Positions 1 through 9,771 of a DNA stretch of 64,000 bases are shown in pieces. Numbering within the stretch: the stretch's first letter is position 1; every line of letters starts with the position of its first letter. Origin of the DNA: Bacteroidota bacterium (GTDB lineage Bacteria; Bacteroidota; Bacteroidia; AKYH767-A; OLB10); assembly GCA_016722525.1 (NCBI GenBank), contig JADKJB010000006.1:1-64000 (forward strand), given 5' to 3'. A model generated the notes under the pieces. It did not search any database. It was not told the DNA's origin and worked only from the letters and a program-made list of their open reading frames with translations. A program made the position numbers and the translations under genes.

Positions 1-1820
1 CGTTTACGGTAACGGTAACTGATGGTAACGGTTGTGAAGGAAGTGCATCGGTATCCACTACAGTGAACCCACTTCCAACACCAAGTATCAGCGGAACATT
101 AGCATTTTGTGCAGGCGGTTCAACAACTCTTGATGCAGGCGTATATTCAAGTTATCTATGGAATACAGGTGCTACTACACAAACGATAGCTGTGAATACA
201 GCAGGAACGTTTACGGTTACAGTTACGGATGGTAACTCCTGCAGGAAGTGCATCGGTATCCACCACAGTGAACCCACTTCCAACACCAAGTATACGGGAA
301 CATTAGCATTCTGTGCAGGCGGTTCAACAACCCTTGATGCAGGAGTATATTCAAGTTACTTATGGAATACAGGTGCTACTACTCAAACGATAGCTGTTAA
401 TACAGCAGGAACGTTTACTGTGACGGTAACTGATGGCAACTCTTGTATTGGAACAAGTGCATCAGTATCTACAACAGTTAATCCGCTTCCAACACCAAGT
501 ATCAGCGGAACATTAGCATTCTGTGCAGGCGGTTCAACAACCCTTGATGCAGGAGCTTATTCAAGTTACTTGTGGAATACAGGAGCAACAACACAAACGA
601 TATCTGTAAATACAGCAGGAACGTTTACGGTAACGGTAACTGATGGTAACGGTTGTGAAGGAAGTGCATCGGTATCCACTACAGTGAACCCACTTCCAAC
701 ACCAAGTATCACGGGAACATTAGCATTCTGCGCCGGCGGTTCAACAACCCTTGATGCAGGAGTATATTCAAGTTATCTATGGAATACAGGTGCTACTACA
801 CAAACGATAGCTGTGAATACAGCAGGAACGTTTACGGTTACAGTTACGGATGGTAACTCCTGCACAGGAAGTGCATCGGTATCCACCACAGTGAACCCAC
901 TTCCAACACCAAGTATCACGGGAACATTAGCATTCTGTGCAGGCGGTTCAACAACCCTTGATGCAGGAGTATATTCAAGTTACTTATGGAATACAGGTGC
1001 TACTACTCAAACGATCTCTGTAAATACAGCAGGAACGTTTACGGTAACAGTAACTGATGGTAACGGTTGTACAGGAACCAGTGCATCGGTATCCACAACA
1101 GTGAACCCACTTCCAACACCAAGTATCAGCGGAACATTAACTTTCTGTCCATCTGGTTCAACAACGCTTGATGCAGGAGCTTATTCAGGTTACTTTTGGA
1201 ATACAGGTGCAACAACACAAACGATTTTAGTTAATACAGCAGGAACATTCAGTGTAACAGTTGTTGATGGCAACGGCTGTTCTGGAACTAGTGCCTCTGT
1301 TTCAACTTCAATAACTCCTGCACCTACGGCAGTAATCAGCGGAGATGCAAATATCTGCACAGGTAATTCTACTAACCTGACAATTAATTCCACCGGTACT
1401 GCACCCTGGTTATATGCAATCAACGGAGGTACTCCGGTATCAACATCCACTAATCCGGAAACAGTGTCAGTAAGTCCGGTAGCAACTACAGTTTATACCA
1501 TTACTTCTTTGAGTGATGCAAGTTGTTCAGGAAGTGGAACGGGATCAGCTACAGTAACAGTTTCAGCTGCTGCCCCTTCAGGAAGTTCTGTAATTACTTC
1601 TATTCCTGTTAGCGGATGTCCTACCAATGTGGTATCGGTAACAACCAATGTGTTTGCAACAGCCACTTCATACACCTGGTCGGCACCGTTAGGATGTTTG
1701 ATTAACGGTTTACCAAGTCCTCAAACAACAGTATCCAATACAGTAAGCATTACATTAGGAGCTATCCCTGGCAATAGTTCAGGCTGGCAAATATGTGTAT
1801 TCGCTGCTAACGCATGTTGA
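1..1820 (+). CDS. Giant T9SS surface protein A, Ig-like repeat part (5' end outside window)
   Basis: The reading frame is open from position 3 and enters from the left edge, so the true start and signal peptide are not visible. The segment encodes six near-identical Ig-like beta-sandwich repeats of about 69 residues (signature CAGGSTTLDAG ... LWNTGATTQTI ... GTFTVTVTDGN), then more diverged Ig/PKD-like domains. Such repeats usually form stiff extracellular stalks of Bacteroidota adhesins; that role is inferred. A TGA at 1818-1820 ends the frame, but the same frame continues as the 1821-3164 segment, and the paralogue in gene B has a glycine codon there. The stop is therefore a nonsense change or an error. 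Inside the second repeat (about 241 and 293) two deletions shift and then restore the frame. Confidence 0.85.
   Translation, partial: FTVTVTDGNGCEGSASVSTTVNPLPTPSISGTLAFCAGGSTTLDAGVYSSYLWNTGATTQTIAVNTAGTFTVTVTDGNSCRKCIGIHHSEPTSNTKYTGTLAFCAGGSTTLDAGVYSSYLWNTGATTQTIAVNTAGTFTVTVTDGNSCIGTSASVSTTVNPLPTPSISGTLAFCAGGSTTLDAGAYSSYLWNTGATTQTISVNTAGTFTVTVTDGNGCEGSASVSTTVNPLPTPSITGTLAFCAGGSTTLDAGVYSSYLWNTGATTQTIAVNTAGTFTVTVTDGNSCTGSASVSTTVNPLPTPSITGTLAFCAGGSTTLDAGVYSSYLWNTGATTQTISVNTAGTFTVTVTDGNGCTGTSASVSTTVNPLPTPSISGTLTFCPSGSTTLDAGAYSGYFWNTGATTQTILVNTAGTFSVTVVDGNGCSGTSASVSTSITPAPTAVISGDANICTGNSTNLTINSTGTAPWLYAINGGTPVSTSTNPETVSVSPVATTVYTITSLSDASCSGSGTGSATVTVSAAAPSGSSVITSIPVSGCPTNVVSVTTNVFATATSYTWSAPLGCLINGLPSPQTTVSNTVSITLGAIPGNSSGWQICVFAANAC
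93..1340 (+). repeat. Tandem array of six 204-210 bp coding repeats
   Basis: Units begin with GGAACATTAGC-like sequence at 93, 297, 507, 714, 921 and 1131; the last ends near 1340, and a partial unit precedes position 93. Spacings are 204, 210, 207, 207 and 210 bp. All are multiples of three, so unit gain or loss keeps the frame. The first five units are nearly identical at the DNA level, and the sixth (with CPSGS in place of CAGGS) is diverged. Near-identity points to recent duplication or gene conversion. Confidence 0.92.
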
Positions 1821-3164
1821 CAAACGAACACAGGCTGTTCCTGGATCCGTGGTTCATTGAGCACTCCTGCAGCAATCACAGGCAGTACAGTAGCTTGCCC
1901 AAATACCGGCCCGGTTAATTATTCAACTGCGGCTGTTTCAGGAGCAAGCTCTTATTTGTGGACGATCACAGGAGATGCAAGTGTATCAGGTGCGGGCATA
2001 ACCGGCGCAGTTACGTTTGGACCTACATTCACAACCGGTCAGTTGTGTGTACGTGCATTATTACCATGTGGCTACCAAAGCGCACAACGCTGTATGACTA
2101 TTGCCAACGGAACACCACTATTAGGATCTATGATCGGAACCTTTACAGTATGTCCCGGAGCTACCAATGTAGCATATAGTGTTCCGGCAGCAGCTGGCGC
2201 AGCCAGCTACACCTGGACGGTACCTGTAGGAGCAACTATTACCGGAGGACAAGGAACCAATGCCATCACAGTTAGTTTTGGCCCATCCTATACGGCAAGT
2301 AATATTTGTGTTTATGCAACATCAGTGTGTGGAATTCAATCTTTACTTCGTTGTAGAACAGTTGCCAGCAACAGGCCCAATATGCCTGGTAATATGGTAG
2401 GTGCATCGACCGGAGTATGTGGTCAGACTATTACCTATTCAGTAGCGGCAGTACCAGGAGCGACCAGTTACACCTGGTCCGTAACAGGAGGTGCCGTATT
2501 TGGTACTCCCAATGGAAGCAGCTCGATAGATGTGGTTTACCCTCCAAACTTTGGAACCGGCCAACTTTGTGTAACAGCAAATAATGGTTGCGGATCAAGC
2601 ACTGCACGTTGTATTCCATTGAAAGGTATACCTGCTAATCCGGGAGTAATCACCGGACCAACTTTAGTTTGTGCCAACGATGCAGCTGTTACTTATTCAA
2701 TCGCAGCGGTTGCTGGAGCAACAGGATATGTATGGACTTTACCTGCAGGAGCGACATTCGTATCAGGACAAGGAAGTACATCTATTACTATTGATTATGG
2801 AGTAGTTGGCGGAACCATCACTGTAGTAGCAACAGGATCTTGTGGTGTTTCAGGAACACGTAGTTTGACCATTACAATGAATTGTAAATTGTCGTCAAGC
2901 GCGCTTCCCGGAGCAACAGTTAACGCATACCCGAACCCTGTTAGTACACAATTGAATGTAGAACTGGATGCCATTGCAGCCGGAACTTATACAGTGGAAC
3001 TGATTGATGTATCAGGACGCGTGATCTACACCAATGAAATGGTTGCTACTGTAGGATTAAATAACAACACTATTGATGTTGCAACATTCGCTAAAGGTGT
3101 TTACACTTTGAGTGTTAAAAATGCAGATGGATTTGCGAAGCAGATTCGTGTTGCAGTGCAATAA
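1821..3164 (+). CDS. Giant T9SS surface protein A, C-terminal part with PKD-like domains and sorting signal
   Basis: This continues the 1-1820 frame after the TGA at 1818-1820; an independent start here is unlikely because no ribosome site or signal peptide is seen. It encodes four tandem PKD-like domains (signature SYTWTVPAGATITGGQG ... ITVTFG ... ICVYATSVCG, resembling the Bacteroidota PKD_6 type). A type A T9SS C-terminal domain follows, with the motif NAYPNPVSTQLNVEL and the ending GVYTLSVKNADGFAKQIRV. In this family the C-terminal domain directs export through the T9SS and is then cleaved as the protein is attached to the surface. The same module ends genes B, C and D. Confidence 0.88.
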   Translation, partial: QTNTGCSWIRGSLSTPAAITGSTVACPNTGPVNYSTAAVSGASSYLWTITGDASVSGAGITGAVTFGPTFTTGQLCVRALLPCGYQSAQRCMTIANGTPLLGSMIGTFTVCPGATNVAYSVPAAAGAASYTWTVPVGATITGGQGTNAITVSFGPSYTASNICVYATSVCGIQSLLRCRTVASNRPNMPGNMVGASTGVCGQTITYSVAAVPGATSYTWSVTGGAVFGTPNGSSSIDVVYPPNFGTGQLCVTANNGCGSSTARCIPLKGIPANPGVITGPTLVCANDAAVTYSIAAVAGATGYVWTLPAGATFVSGQGSTSITIDYGVVGGTITVVATGSCGVSGTRSLTITMNCKLSSSALPGATVNAYPNPVSTQLNVELDAIAAGTYTVELIDVSGRVIYTNEMVATVGLNNNTIDVATFAKGVYTLSVKNADGFAKQIRVAVQ

Positions 3165-3187
3165 TAGAATCGAATGAAATTTATTCA

Positions 3188-3222
3188 GAAAAGCCCTCTT
3201 CTATCGAAGGGGCTTTTTTTTG
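3188..3222 (+). terminator. Intrinsic terminator of gene A
   Basis: AAAAGCCC-T-CTTC pairs with GAAGGGGCTTTT around a TATC loop (one bulged T) and is followed by a T-run. The same hairpin follows genes B, C and D. Confidence 0.85.
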
Positions 3223-3776
3223 GTTTTATAGTTTTTTGGTTTTATGGTTTTATAGTTTAATGGTTTAATGGTTTAATAGTTTAATGGTTTTATAGTTTAA
3301 TAGTTTAATGGTTTTATAGTTTAATAGTTTTATAGTTTTATAGTTTTATGGTTTTATAGTTTTATGGTTTAATAGTTTAATGGTTTTATAGTTTAACAGT
3401 TCTTATAGTTTTATGGCCTTTATAGTCTTATAGTCTTATGGCTCTTATAGTCCTTGGCTCCTATAGCTTACTGGTCTTTTATAGCCTTATAGCCTTTGGC
3501 CTTATAGCCTTATAGCCTTTGGCCTTACAGCTTTTTGGTCTTATGGTTTCTACAGTTTATAGCTTTATAGCCTTTGGCTTTATAGCTTAATGGTTTTTAT
3601 AGTCTTATAGCTTAATGGTTTTATAGTTTTATAGTCCTATAGCCTTATAGTTTTATTGGTTTTAAGTTTTATAGTTTTTTGGTTTAATGGTTTTATAGTT
3701 TTATAGTTTTATAGTTTTTTGGTTTTATAGTTTGATAGTTTTATAGTTTTTTGGTTTTATAGTTTATTAGTTGTTA
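3223..3776. repeat. Degenerate 8-bp repeat array behind gene A
   Basis: About 550 bp (near 69 units) of the octamer GTTTTATA/GTTTTATG with variants GTTTAATG, GTTTTTTG and, in the middle (about 3400-3600), C-substituted forms such as GCCTTATA and GCCTTTGG. There are no spacers and no open frame of note. It starts within a few bases of the terminator T-run. Three similar arrays follow genes B, C and D. After it, 3777-3991 holds only degenerate AGTGGGTTAGTGG-like text. Confidence 0.9.
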
Positions 3777-3991
3777 GTGGGTCAGTGGAAAGAGGCGAGT
3801 GGAAAGGAATATGTTTTAATTGAAAGTAGAGTTAGTGGGTTAGTGGAGTGATCTTAAGCGTATATTAATTTACTTGAACAAAGCACCATTAATGCTTGAG
3901 GTAAGAAAATAGGGTGCTTTTAAGGTGTAAGTAGTTGAATATTAGCAGATGAGAAAGATCTGTTAATTTTATGAACATATTCCTCTAGCTA

Positions 3992-4022
3992 TTTGGAAAT
4001 CATCGAATTTTTTATATATTTG
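3992..4022 (+). promoter_or_regulatory. Bacteroidota-type promoter of gene B
   Basis: TTTG at 3992-3995 and TATATTTG at 4015-4022 are 19 bases apart, matching the Bacteroidota consensus TTTG-N19-21-TAnnTTTG. The ATG of gene B is about 140 bases downstream, implying a long leader. The leader contains a short palindrome (CATCCTTCAGGATG, about 4097-4110). Confidence 0.6.
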
Positions 4023-4164
4023 ATTAATTCTAAAATACTCGGCGGTTCATGCAAATCATTATTTCCGCTTATTTCCGTCAATTTCCATTTCCATGACATC
4101 CTTCAGGATGCTACTAAAATTCTTATGAATACTACCCATTAATACTAACCTAAATCAATTTATT

Positions 4165-7100
4165 ATGAGAAAAACAATTACGAGATTGCTCCTGCTATTT
4201 CTGCTGGGAGCAACATTTATGACCACGAATGTGCGTGCACAATTCGTTACAGTATTGCCCAACGACAACAGTACTTCTGGAAATGGCAGGGCTCCTTCAG
4301 TTCGGTATAGTCATATCAGAGCTGTGTACTTAATTACTCCTGCAGAAATGGCTGCATCGGGATTCGCACCGGCAACTCAAGTTGGAGGAATCGGATGGAC
4401 TTATCAGGCAGCCGGTGCTGCAGGTACGGCCGGACTGAATGTGTATTTAGAAAACACTGCTGATGTAACCAATTTAAAAAGTACCACCTGGGCAACAACC
4501 ATTAGTACCATGACTTTGGCTCATAGTGGATCTACTACATTAGGAGCAACCACAACACCCAATGTTACATTTAGTGGAGGGTCACCATTTACCTATACCG
4601 GTGGTGGCGTATACGTAGCCTATGATTGGAATTGTTTTGGTGGACCCTGCAAGCAATTGTTACAATATGCAATTCAACAGGATTGGCTGGTGCAGCAATA
4701 AAATCTGCTCAGCAACAAGTAGCATGTCCTGGAACACCATCCGTAACACTTGGACTTGCTTCAAATTTTCGTCCTGAAACAAGATTCTCACAACCTCAGC
4801 CGGCAAATGATTTAGGAATTTCTCATATCTATACACAAGGTAATGTGCCTGTTGGATATGGTGTTCCTCAAGTTATTTCTGCCCGTATCGTTAATAATGG
4901 AACTAATGCAACAGCAGCAACAACTGCAAGCATTAATATAACCGGAGTAAATGCATTTGTTAACAGTGCAGCTGTACCTGCATTGGCTCCCGGTGCAGCA
5001 GCAGTTGTTATCTTTCCTGCATATACACCCACTGTTATAGGAGCTAATACAATTTCTGTTACTATACCAGCTGATGATGTTGCAGGTAATAATGTATTGA
5101 ATCAGGCACAAACAACCAGTAAAGACATTAATTCCTATGCTTACTCTACTCCACCAATAACACAAGGGGTTGGGTTTACAGGCGCTACAGGCGATTTTGT
5201 GGGTCAATTCTTTTCTGCAGATAATTTCGGAAATTCCGATACCATAAATGGATTTCAGGTGTTTTTCACTTCCACAGGTCAGCCTTATCAGGTAGGAGTA
5301 TGGACAGACAACGCAGGTGCACCGGGTACCAACATATATACAACGGCAACACAGACAACAGCAGCAGGTACCGTTTTTATTTCACTTCCTGATGTGGTAG
5401 TTTCCGGAACCTATTATGTTGGTATTCGTCAAACCGGTACTACAAATGTTGGTTTTGGTTACCAGGTTGAAAATCCGGTTCGTGCGGGTGATTTTTATTT
5501 TACATCTCCAACCGGAAATACTGTTTGGACCGACTTCAGTCCCGGAGCGAACTTTCGTATTTCAGCGACGGTTCAATATAAAACACCGGTGCCACCAAAT
5601 TGTGCCGTCTATTTAACTCCTGCCAATGTAGGGATATCTTGTCAAAATGGAACTACCCTTACGTGGGGAAGTGGTGGTGGTGGACCTACCGGTTACCGAG
5701 TTTATTTTGGAACCAATCAGGCTTTAGTTGAGGCGGAAGATCCAGGTACTTTAGTGCAAAACAGCGCAGCTACCAGCTATCCAACAGGTTTGTTGGCGCC
5801 GGCTACCACCTATTATTGGAGAGTTACTGCCTTTAATGGAGAAGGAGATGCATCCGGTTGCGCTACGCTTTCCAGATCGTTTTCAACTAACCTTGTTAGT
5901 TGCTATTGCGTATCCTCTTCGGCAAATGCAGCATTTGAATTTATCTCGAATGTTCAAAGCGGAGCATTTAGTAATCCATCTATTGGCACCACTTACACCA
6001 ACTTTACTGGTCTGGGTGTAATTAATGATGTAAATATTGGTTCAACATTTAATATTGTTGTAACGCAACCTCTTGCACAAGTATATGATGAAGACAGGAT
6101 TTATGTTTTTGCTGATTTTAATCAGGATGGAGATTGGAATGATGTAGGGGAACTTTGTGGAAATGCAGATGTTACCATTGCTAATGGTAATGTAACAGTA
6201 GTTACTTGTACTGTTCCGGTTACAGCACTTTCAGGAAATACTTTATTGCGTATTAAGTTAGGAGATGAAGTATCTGTTACTACTATGGATAATACCCCAT
6301 GTCAGGTAGGATTTGCCTTTGGAGAAGTAGAGGATTATTTATTGAATATCACCTGCGGAGCAACTGCAACTGCAACCACTCCGGCATGTGAAAATGCTGT
6401 AATGAATTTTACTGCGACCTATTTAGGAAATAGTACTCCTTCAACTTATTTATGGTCAGGTCCTAATGGATTTACTTCTGCAATTGCAACACCATCTATA
6501 CCGGTTTTAGCACTTACCGATGCAGGAACCTACGTGGTAACAATTACTGATGCTGCAGCTTGTGTTTCAACAGCTTCAGTTACAATTGCAGTTTCTCCTG
6601 CTCCAATACTTACTGTTGGCAGTGATTCCCCACGTTGTGATGGAACTGCGCTGAATCTTAATTCGTCTGGAGGTGTAGGCTATTCCTGGTCAGGACCGAA
6701 TGGATTCAATGATGTTACACAAAATCCTGTAATAAATAACGTAACAGGATTAAATGCCGGAACCTATACTGTAACTATTACAGATGGTTTTGGATGTTCT
6801 GCAAGTGGTACTGAACTTGTTGTAGTAAATCCAAATCCAAGTTTAACTATTTTGAGTCAAACTGATGTAGGTTGTACCGCTGGTGCTGATGGAGCTTTCA
6901 CGGTTGACGCTTCTGGTGGAACACCTCCCTACTTCTATGACGAAAATGGTAATAATAACTTTACCGGAATATTTACTAATTATTCAGCCGGATCTTATTC
7001 CGTGAACGTTACAGATGCAAATACATGCACCTCTGCTTCGATTCCAGTGATAATAGGAACAGCTAATACTGCACCACCAACAGGAGGTTGCAGTATAACT

Positions 7101-8693
7101 TCGGCTCCTGTGAGTGGTTGTATTAACGACGTAGTAGCAGTATCTTCAAATGTTGTGACTAATGCAACTTCCTACACTTGGTCAGCGCCAGCAGGTTGTT
7201 TGATCAATGGATTAGCTAGTCCTCAAACAACAGTATCTAATACAGTAAGCATCACATTATCACCAACACTTCCTGGTAACAGTTCAGGCTGGCAAATATG
7301 TGTATTCGCTTCTAACGGTTGCGGACAAACTAACACAAGTTGTACCTGGATTCGTGGTTCATTGAGCACTCCTGCTGCTATAACAGGCAGCACTGTGGCT
7401 TGCCCAAATACCGGCCCAACAAATTATTCAACTGCTGCAGTTACAGGAGCAAGTTCCTATTTATGGACGATCACTGGTGATGCAAGTGTGTCAGGAAGCG
7501 GAACTACAGGAGCGGTTACTTTCGGACCTTCGTTCACTACCGGTCAATTATGTGTACGTGCATTATTGCCATGCGGATATCAAAGCGCACAACGATGCAT
7601 GACCATAGCTAACGGAACACCACTATTGGGATCTATGATCGGTACGTTTTCAGTTTGTCCTGGCACTAACGGAGTAGCATATAGTGTTCCTGTATCAGTT
7701 GGCGCAGCAAGTTACACCTGGACCGTACCTGCAGGAGCTACCATTGCAGGCGGCCAAGGAAACAATGCTATCACTGTTGATTTTGCACCTTCTTATGTTG
7801 TAGGTAATATTTGTGTATTCGCCACATCAGTTTGTGGAACCCAATCACTTCTTCGTTGCAGAACAGTAGTGAGCAACAAGCCCAATACACCTGGTAATAT
7901 AACAGGTGCATCGACAGGCGTATGTGGTTCGACAATTTCCTATTCAATAGGAGCAGTAACAGGAGCCACAAGTTATACCTGGTCCATCACAGGAGGTGCT
8001 AGTTTCACTACTGCAAATGGAAGCACTACGATAGATGTATTGTATCCGGGAGGTTATACCACTGGTCAATTGTGTGTAACAGCAAACAATGGTTGCGGAT
8101 CAAGTGCGCCACGTTGTGTAACAATTAAAGGCACACCTGCTAATCCTGGAGTAATCACTGGACCAACAACAGTTTGTGCCAATGATGCAAGTGTTGCTTA
8201 TTCAATCGCAGCGGTTGCAGGAGCAACAAGTTATGTATGGACTTTACCGGCAGGAGCGACATTCGTATCAGGACAAGGAAGTGTATCTATTGTTATTGAT
8301 TATGGAGTAGTTGGAGGTGTTATTGGTGTTACAGCATCTAGTCCATGTGGTGTTTCAGGAACACGTACCCTGGCGATTACAATGAATTGTAAATTGTCGT
8401 CAAGTACGCTACCGGGAGCCACAATTAATGCATACCCGAACCCAGTTAGTACCCAACTGAACGTAGAACTTGATGCGGTTGCAGCAGGAACCTATGCAGT
8501 GTTTTTTAATGATACGGCGACCACCGAACTGATAGATGTAGCAGGTCGCGTGATCTACACCAATGAAATGGTTGCGACAGAAGGATTAAATAACAACACA
8601 ATTGATGTTGCAACATTCGCAAAAGGTGTTTACACTTTGAGTGTTAAAAATGCAGATGGATTTGCGAAGCAGATTCGTGTTGCAGTGCAATAA
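4165..8693 (+). CDS. Giant T9SS surface protein B (frameshift near 4645)
   Basis: Starts at ATG 4165 with a clear signal peptide (about 26 residues, ending VRAQ). Domains in order: an N-terminal region; a CARDB-like domain (about residues 220-330, NDLGISHIYTQG onward); a fibronectin III-like domain (YWRVTAFNGEGD); a GEVED domain (DFNQDGDWND ... GEVEDYLLNI); Ig/PKD-like domains; four PKD-like domains; and a type A T9SS sorting domain (NAYPNPVSTQLNVEL). The frame breaks in the CCC run near 4646-4648: 4165-4701 is open in one frame and 4626-8693 in another, and adding one base gives a continuous GGPLQAIVTICNS. Eight residues (FFNDTATT) near the C-terminus come from an embedded sequencing adapter at 8502-8525 and are not native. 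Intact length would be about 1,500 residues. The role is probably adhesion or matrix binding (inferred). Confidence 0.88.
8502..8525 (+). other. Embedded Illumina P5 flow-cell adapter fragment (assembly artefact)
   Basis: Genes A, C and D read CAGTGGAACTGAT at the equivalent place in the sorting domain. Gene B has 24 extra bases after GCAGTG: six T followed by AATGATACGGCGACCACC, with GA continuing the match. This is the start of the P5 oligonucleotide, including the T spacer used on flow cells. The insertion is a multiple of three, so the frame survives and the protein gains FFNDTATT. Confidence 0.95.
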
Positions 8694-8719
8694 CACAATC
8701 GAATAAAATTTAATTCAGG

Positions 8720-8754
8720 AAAAAGCCCTCTTCTATCGAAGGGGGCTTTTTTTT
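8720..8754 (+). terminator. Intrinsic terminator of gene B
   Basis: AAAAAGCCCTCTTC-TATC-GAAGGGGGCTTTTT pairs throughout except for one T.G wobble, then a T-run. It is about 25 bases past the stop codon of gene B. Confidence 0.88.
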
Positions 8755-9045
8755 GGTTTTTTAGTTTTTGGTTTTATAGTTTTTTGGTTTTATAGTTTTA
8801 TAGTTTTATGGTTTTGTAGTTTTATAGTTTTATGGTTTTATGGTTTTGTAGTTTTGTAGTTTTGTAGTTTTATGGTTTTGTAGTTTTGTGGTTTTGTAGT
8901 TTTATGGTTTTGTAGTTTTATGGTTTTGCAGTTTGTTGTAGCTTTATGGTTTTATAGTTTATTGGCTCTTTTAGCTTTATAGTTTTATAGTTTTATAGTT
9001 TTATGGTTTTTAGTTTTTTTAGTTCTTTGGTTTTTTAGTTCTTGG
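8755..9045. repeat. Degenerate 8-bp repeat array behind gene B
   Basis: About 290 bp of GTTTTATA/GTTTTATG octamers, with a block rich in the variant GTTTTGTA (about 8815-8930). Directly abuts the terminator T-run. No coding frame. Confidence 0.88.
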
Positions 9046-9080
9046 GGTTGGTTGAAAGAGGAAAGTTATTACCTACGATA

Positions 9081-9146
9081 GGGTGATTGGGTGATTGGGT
9101 GATTGGGTGAATGGGTTAGTAGGTTAGTGGGTTACTGGGTTACTGG
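9081..9146. repeat. G-rich 8-bp repeat GGGTGATT/GGGTTAGT
   Basis: Four GGGTGATT-like units are followed by GGGTTAGT, AGGTTAGT and GGGTTACT units. The phase is again eight bases but the sequence differs from the T-rich octamer. Similar AGTGGGTTAGTAGG text lies behind the arrays of genes C and D. Confidence 0.75.
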
Positions 9147-9771
9147 AGTTTGAATTATATCATAAAAAAAATCCTTCAGATAGCTTAGTAACTTTATAAT
9201 TTTAATCATCGTTATTCAATACTTACTATTCAATTCTCACTATTCAACAAAAATCCTGATAGAACTAAAAACTACTTTAAGAAATTGAAAGATTAATATG
9301 AAATTAAATTGCAATTTATACCATTGACTGCAAATAGCCTTTAGGCTACAATGAATGGTTGCCTTCCTAATTTTTTGTATCGATTTTCTTGAAGGAATAT
9401 TTAGTGTGTAACTGAATAACCATTGGAAAGAAAAAGTCACTTGTTTATTAAATATTACCAACGAAAAAACGTACATTTTTGAACTAGAATTGACCCTGAT
9501 TTAATTTGGTTGACTTCCCTAAAACAAAATTATTGACTATGAAAGGGCTTCGAAAATTCAATCTTGTTTTTTTTAACTATTTCATATTCAATACATTGTT
9601 ATTTTTTAAAGTAGACTTAATTCTACAAATAAATATGGTTATCTGTTGTAACTTAGTAAAATTGAATATTGGGCATTAAATCAGAATTCAATTATTTTTA
9701 AATAATAATTCATAGTTCTGAATTTAATTCTTATTCAACCTGCATTGCAACTAACCCTTCAAAATAATAAC
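9147..9771. other. Long AT-rich leader region before gene C
   Basis: No open frame that resembles a protein and no RNA gene was recognised. It contains a short palindrome (TAGCCTTTAGGCTA, about 9338-9351) and presumably the promoter of gene C, but no TTTG/TAnnTTTG pair could be placed with confidence. Confidence 0.4.

Noticed and set aside
1190..1450. Antisense open frames across the giant genes (for example also 14021-14425, 26461-26664, 27273-27494)
   Set aside because: They mirror the repetitive, Thr/Gly-rich sense frames, lack starts with ribosome sites and match no family.
1818..1820. Recoded TGA (selenocysteine or readthrough)
   Set aside because: The paralogue has glycine, no SECIS-like hairpin was recognised, and other stops in the giant genes are TAG, which argues for errors rather than recoding.
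3223..3776. CRISPR-like repetitive array
   Set aside because: The units are contiguous 8-mers with no unique spacers, no leader and no cas genes.
4646..4660. Programmed frameshift in gene B
   Set aside because: No slippery heptamer or downstream pseudoknot was seen, and similar one-base losses in homopolymers occur all over the window, so an error is more likely.
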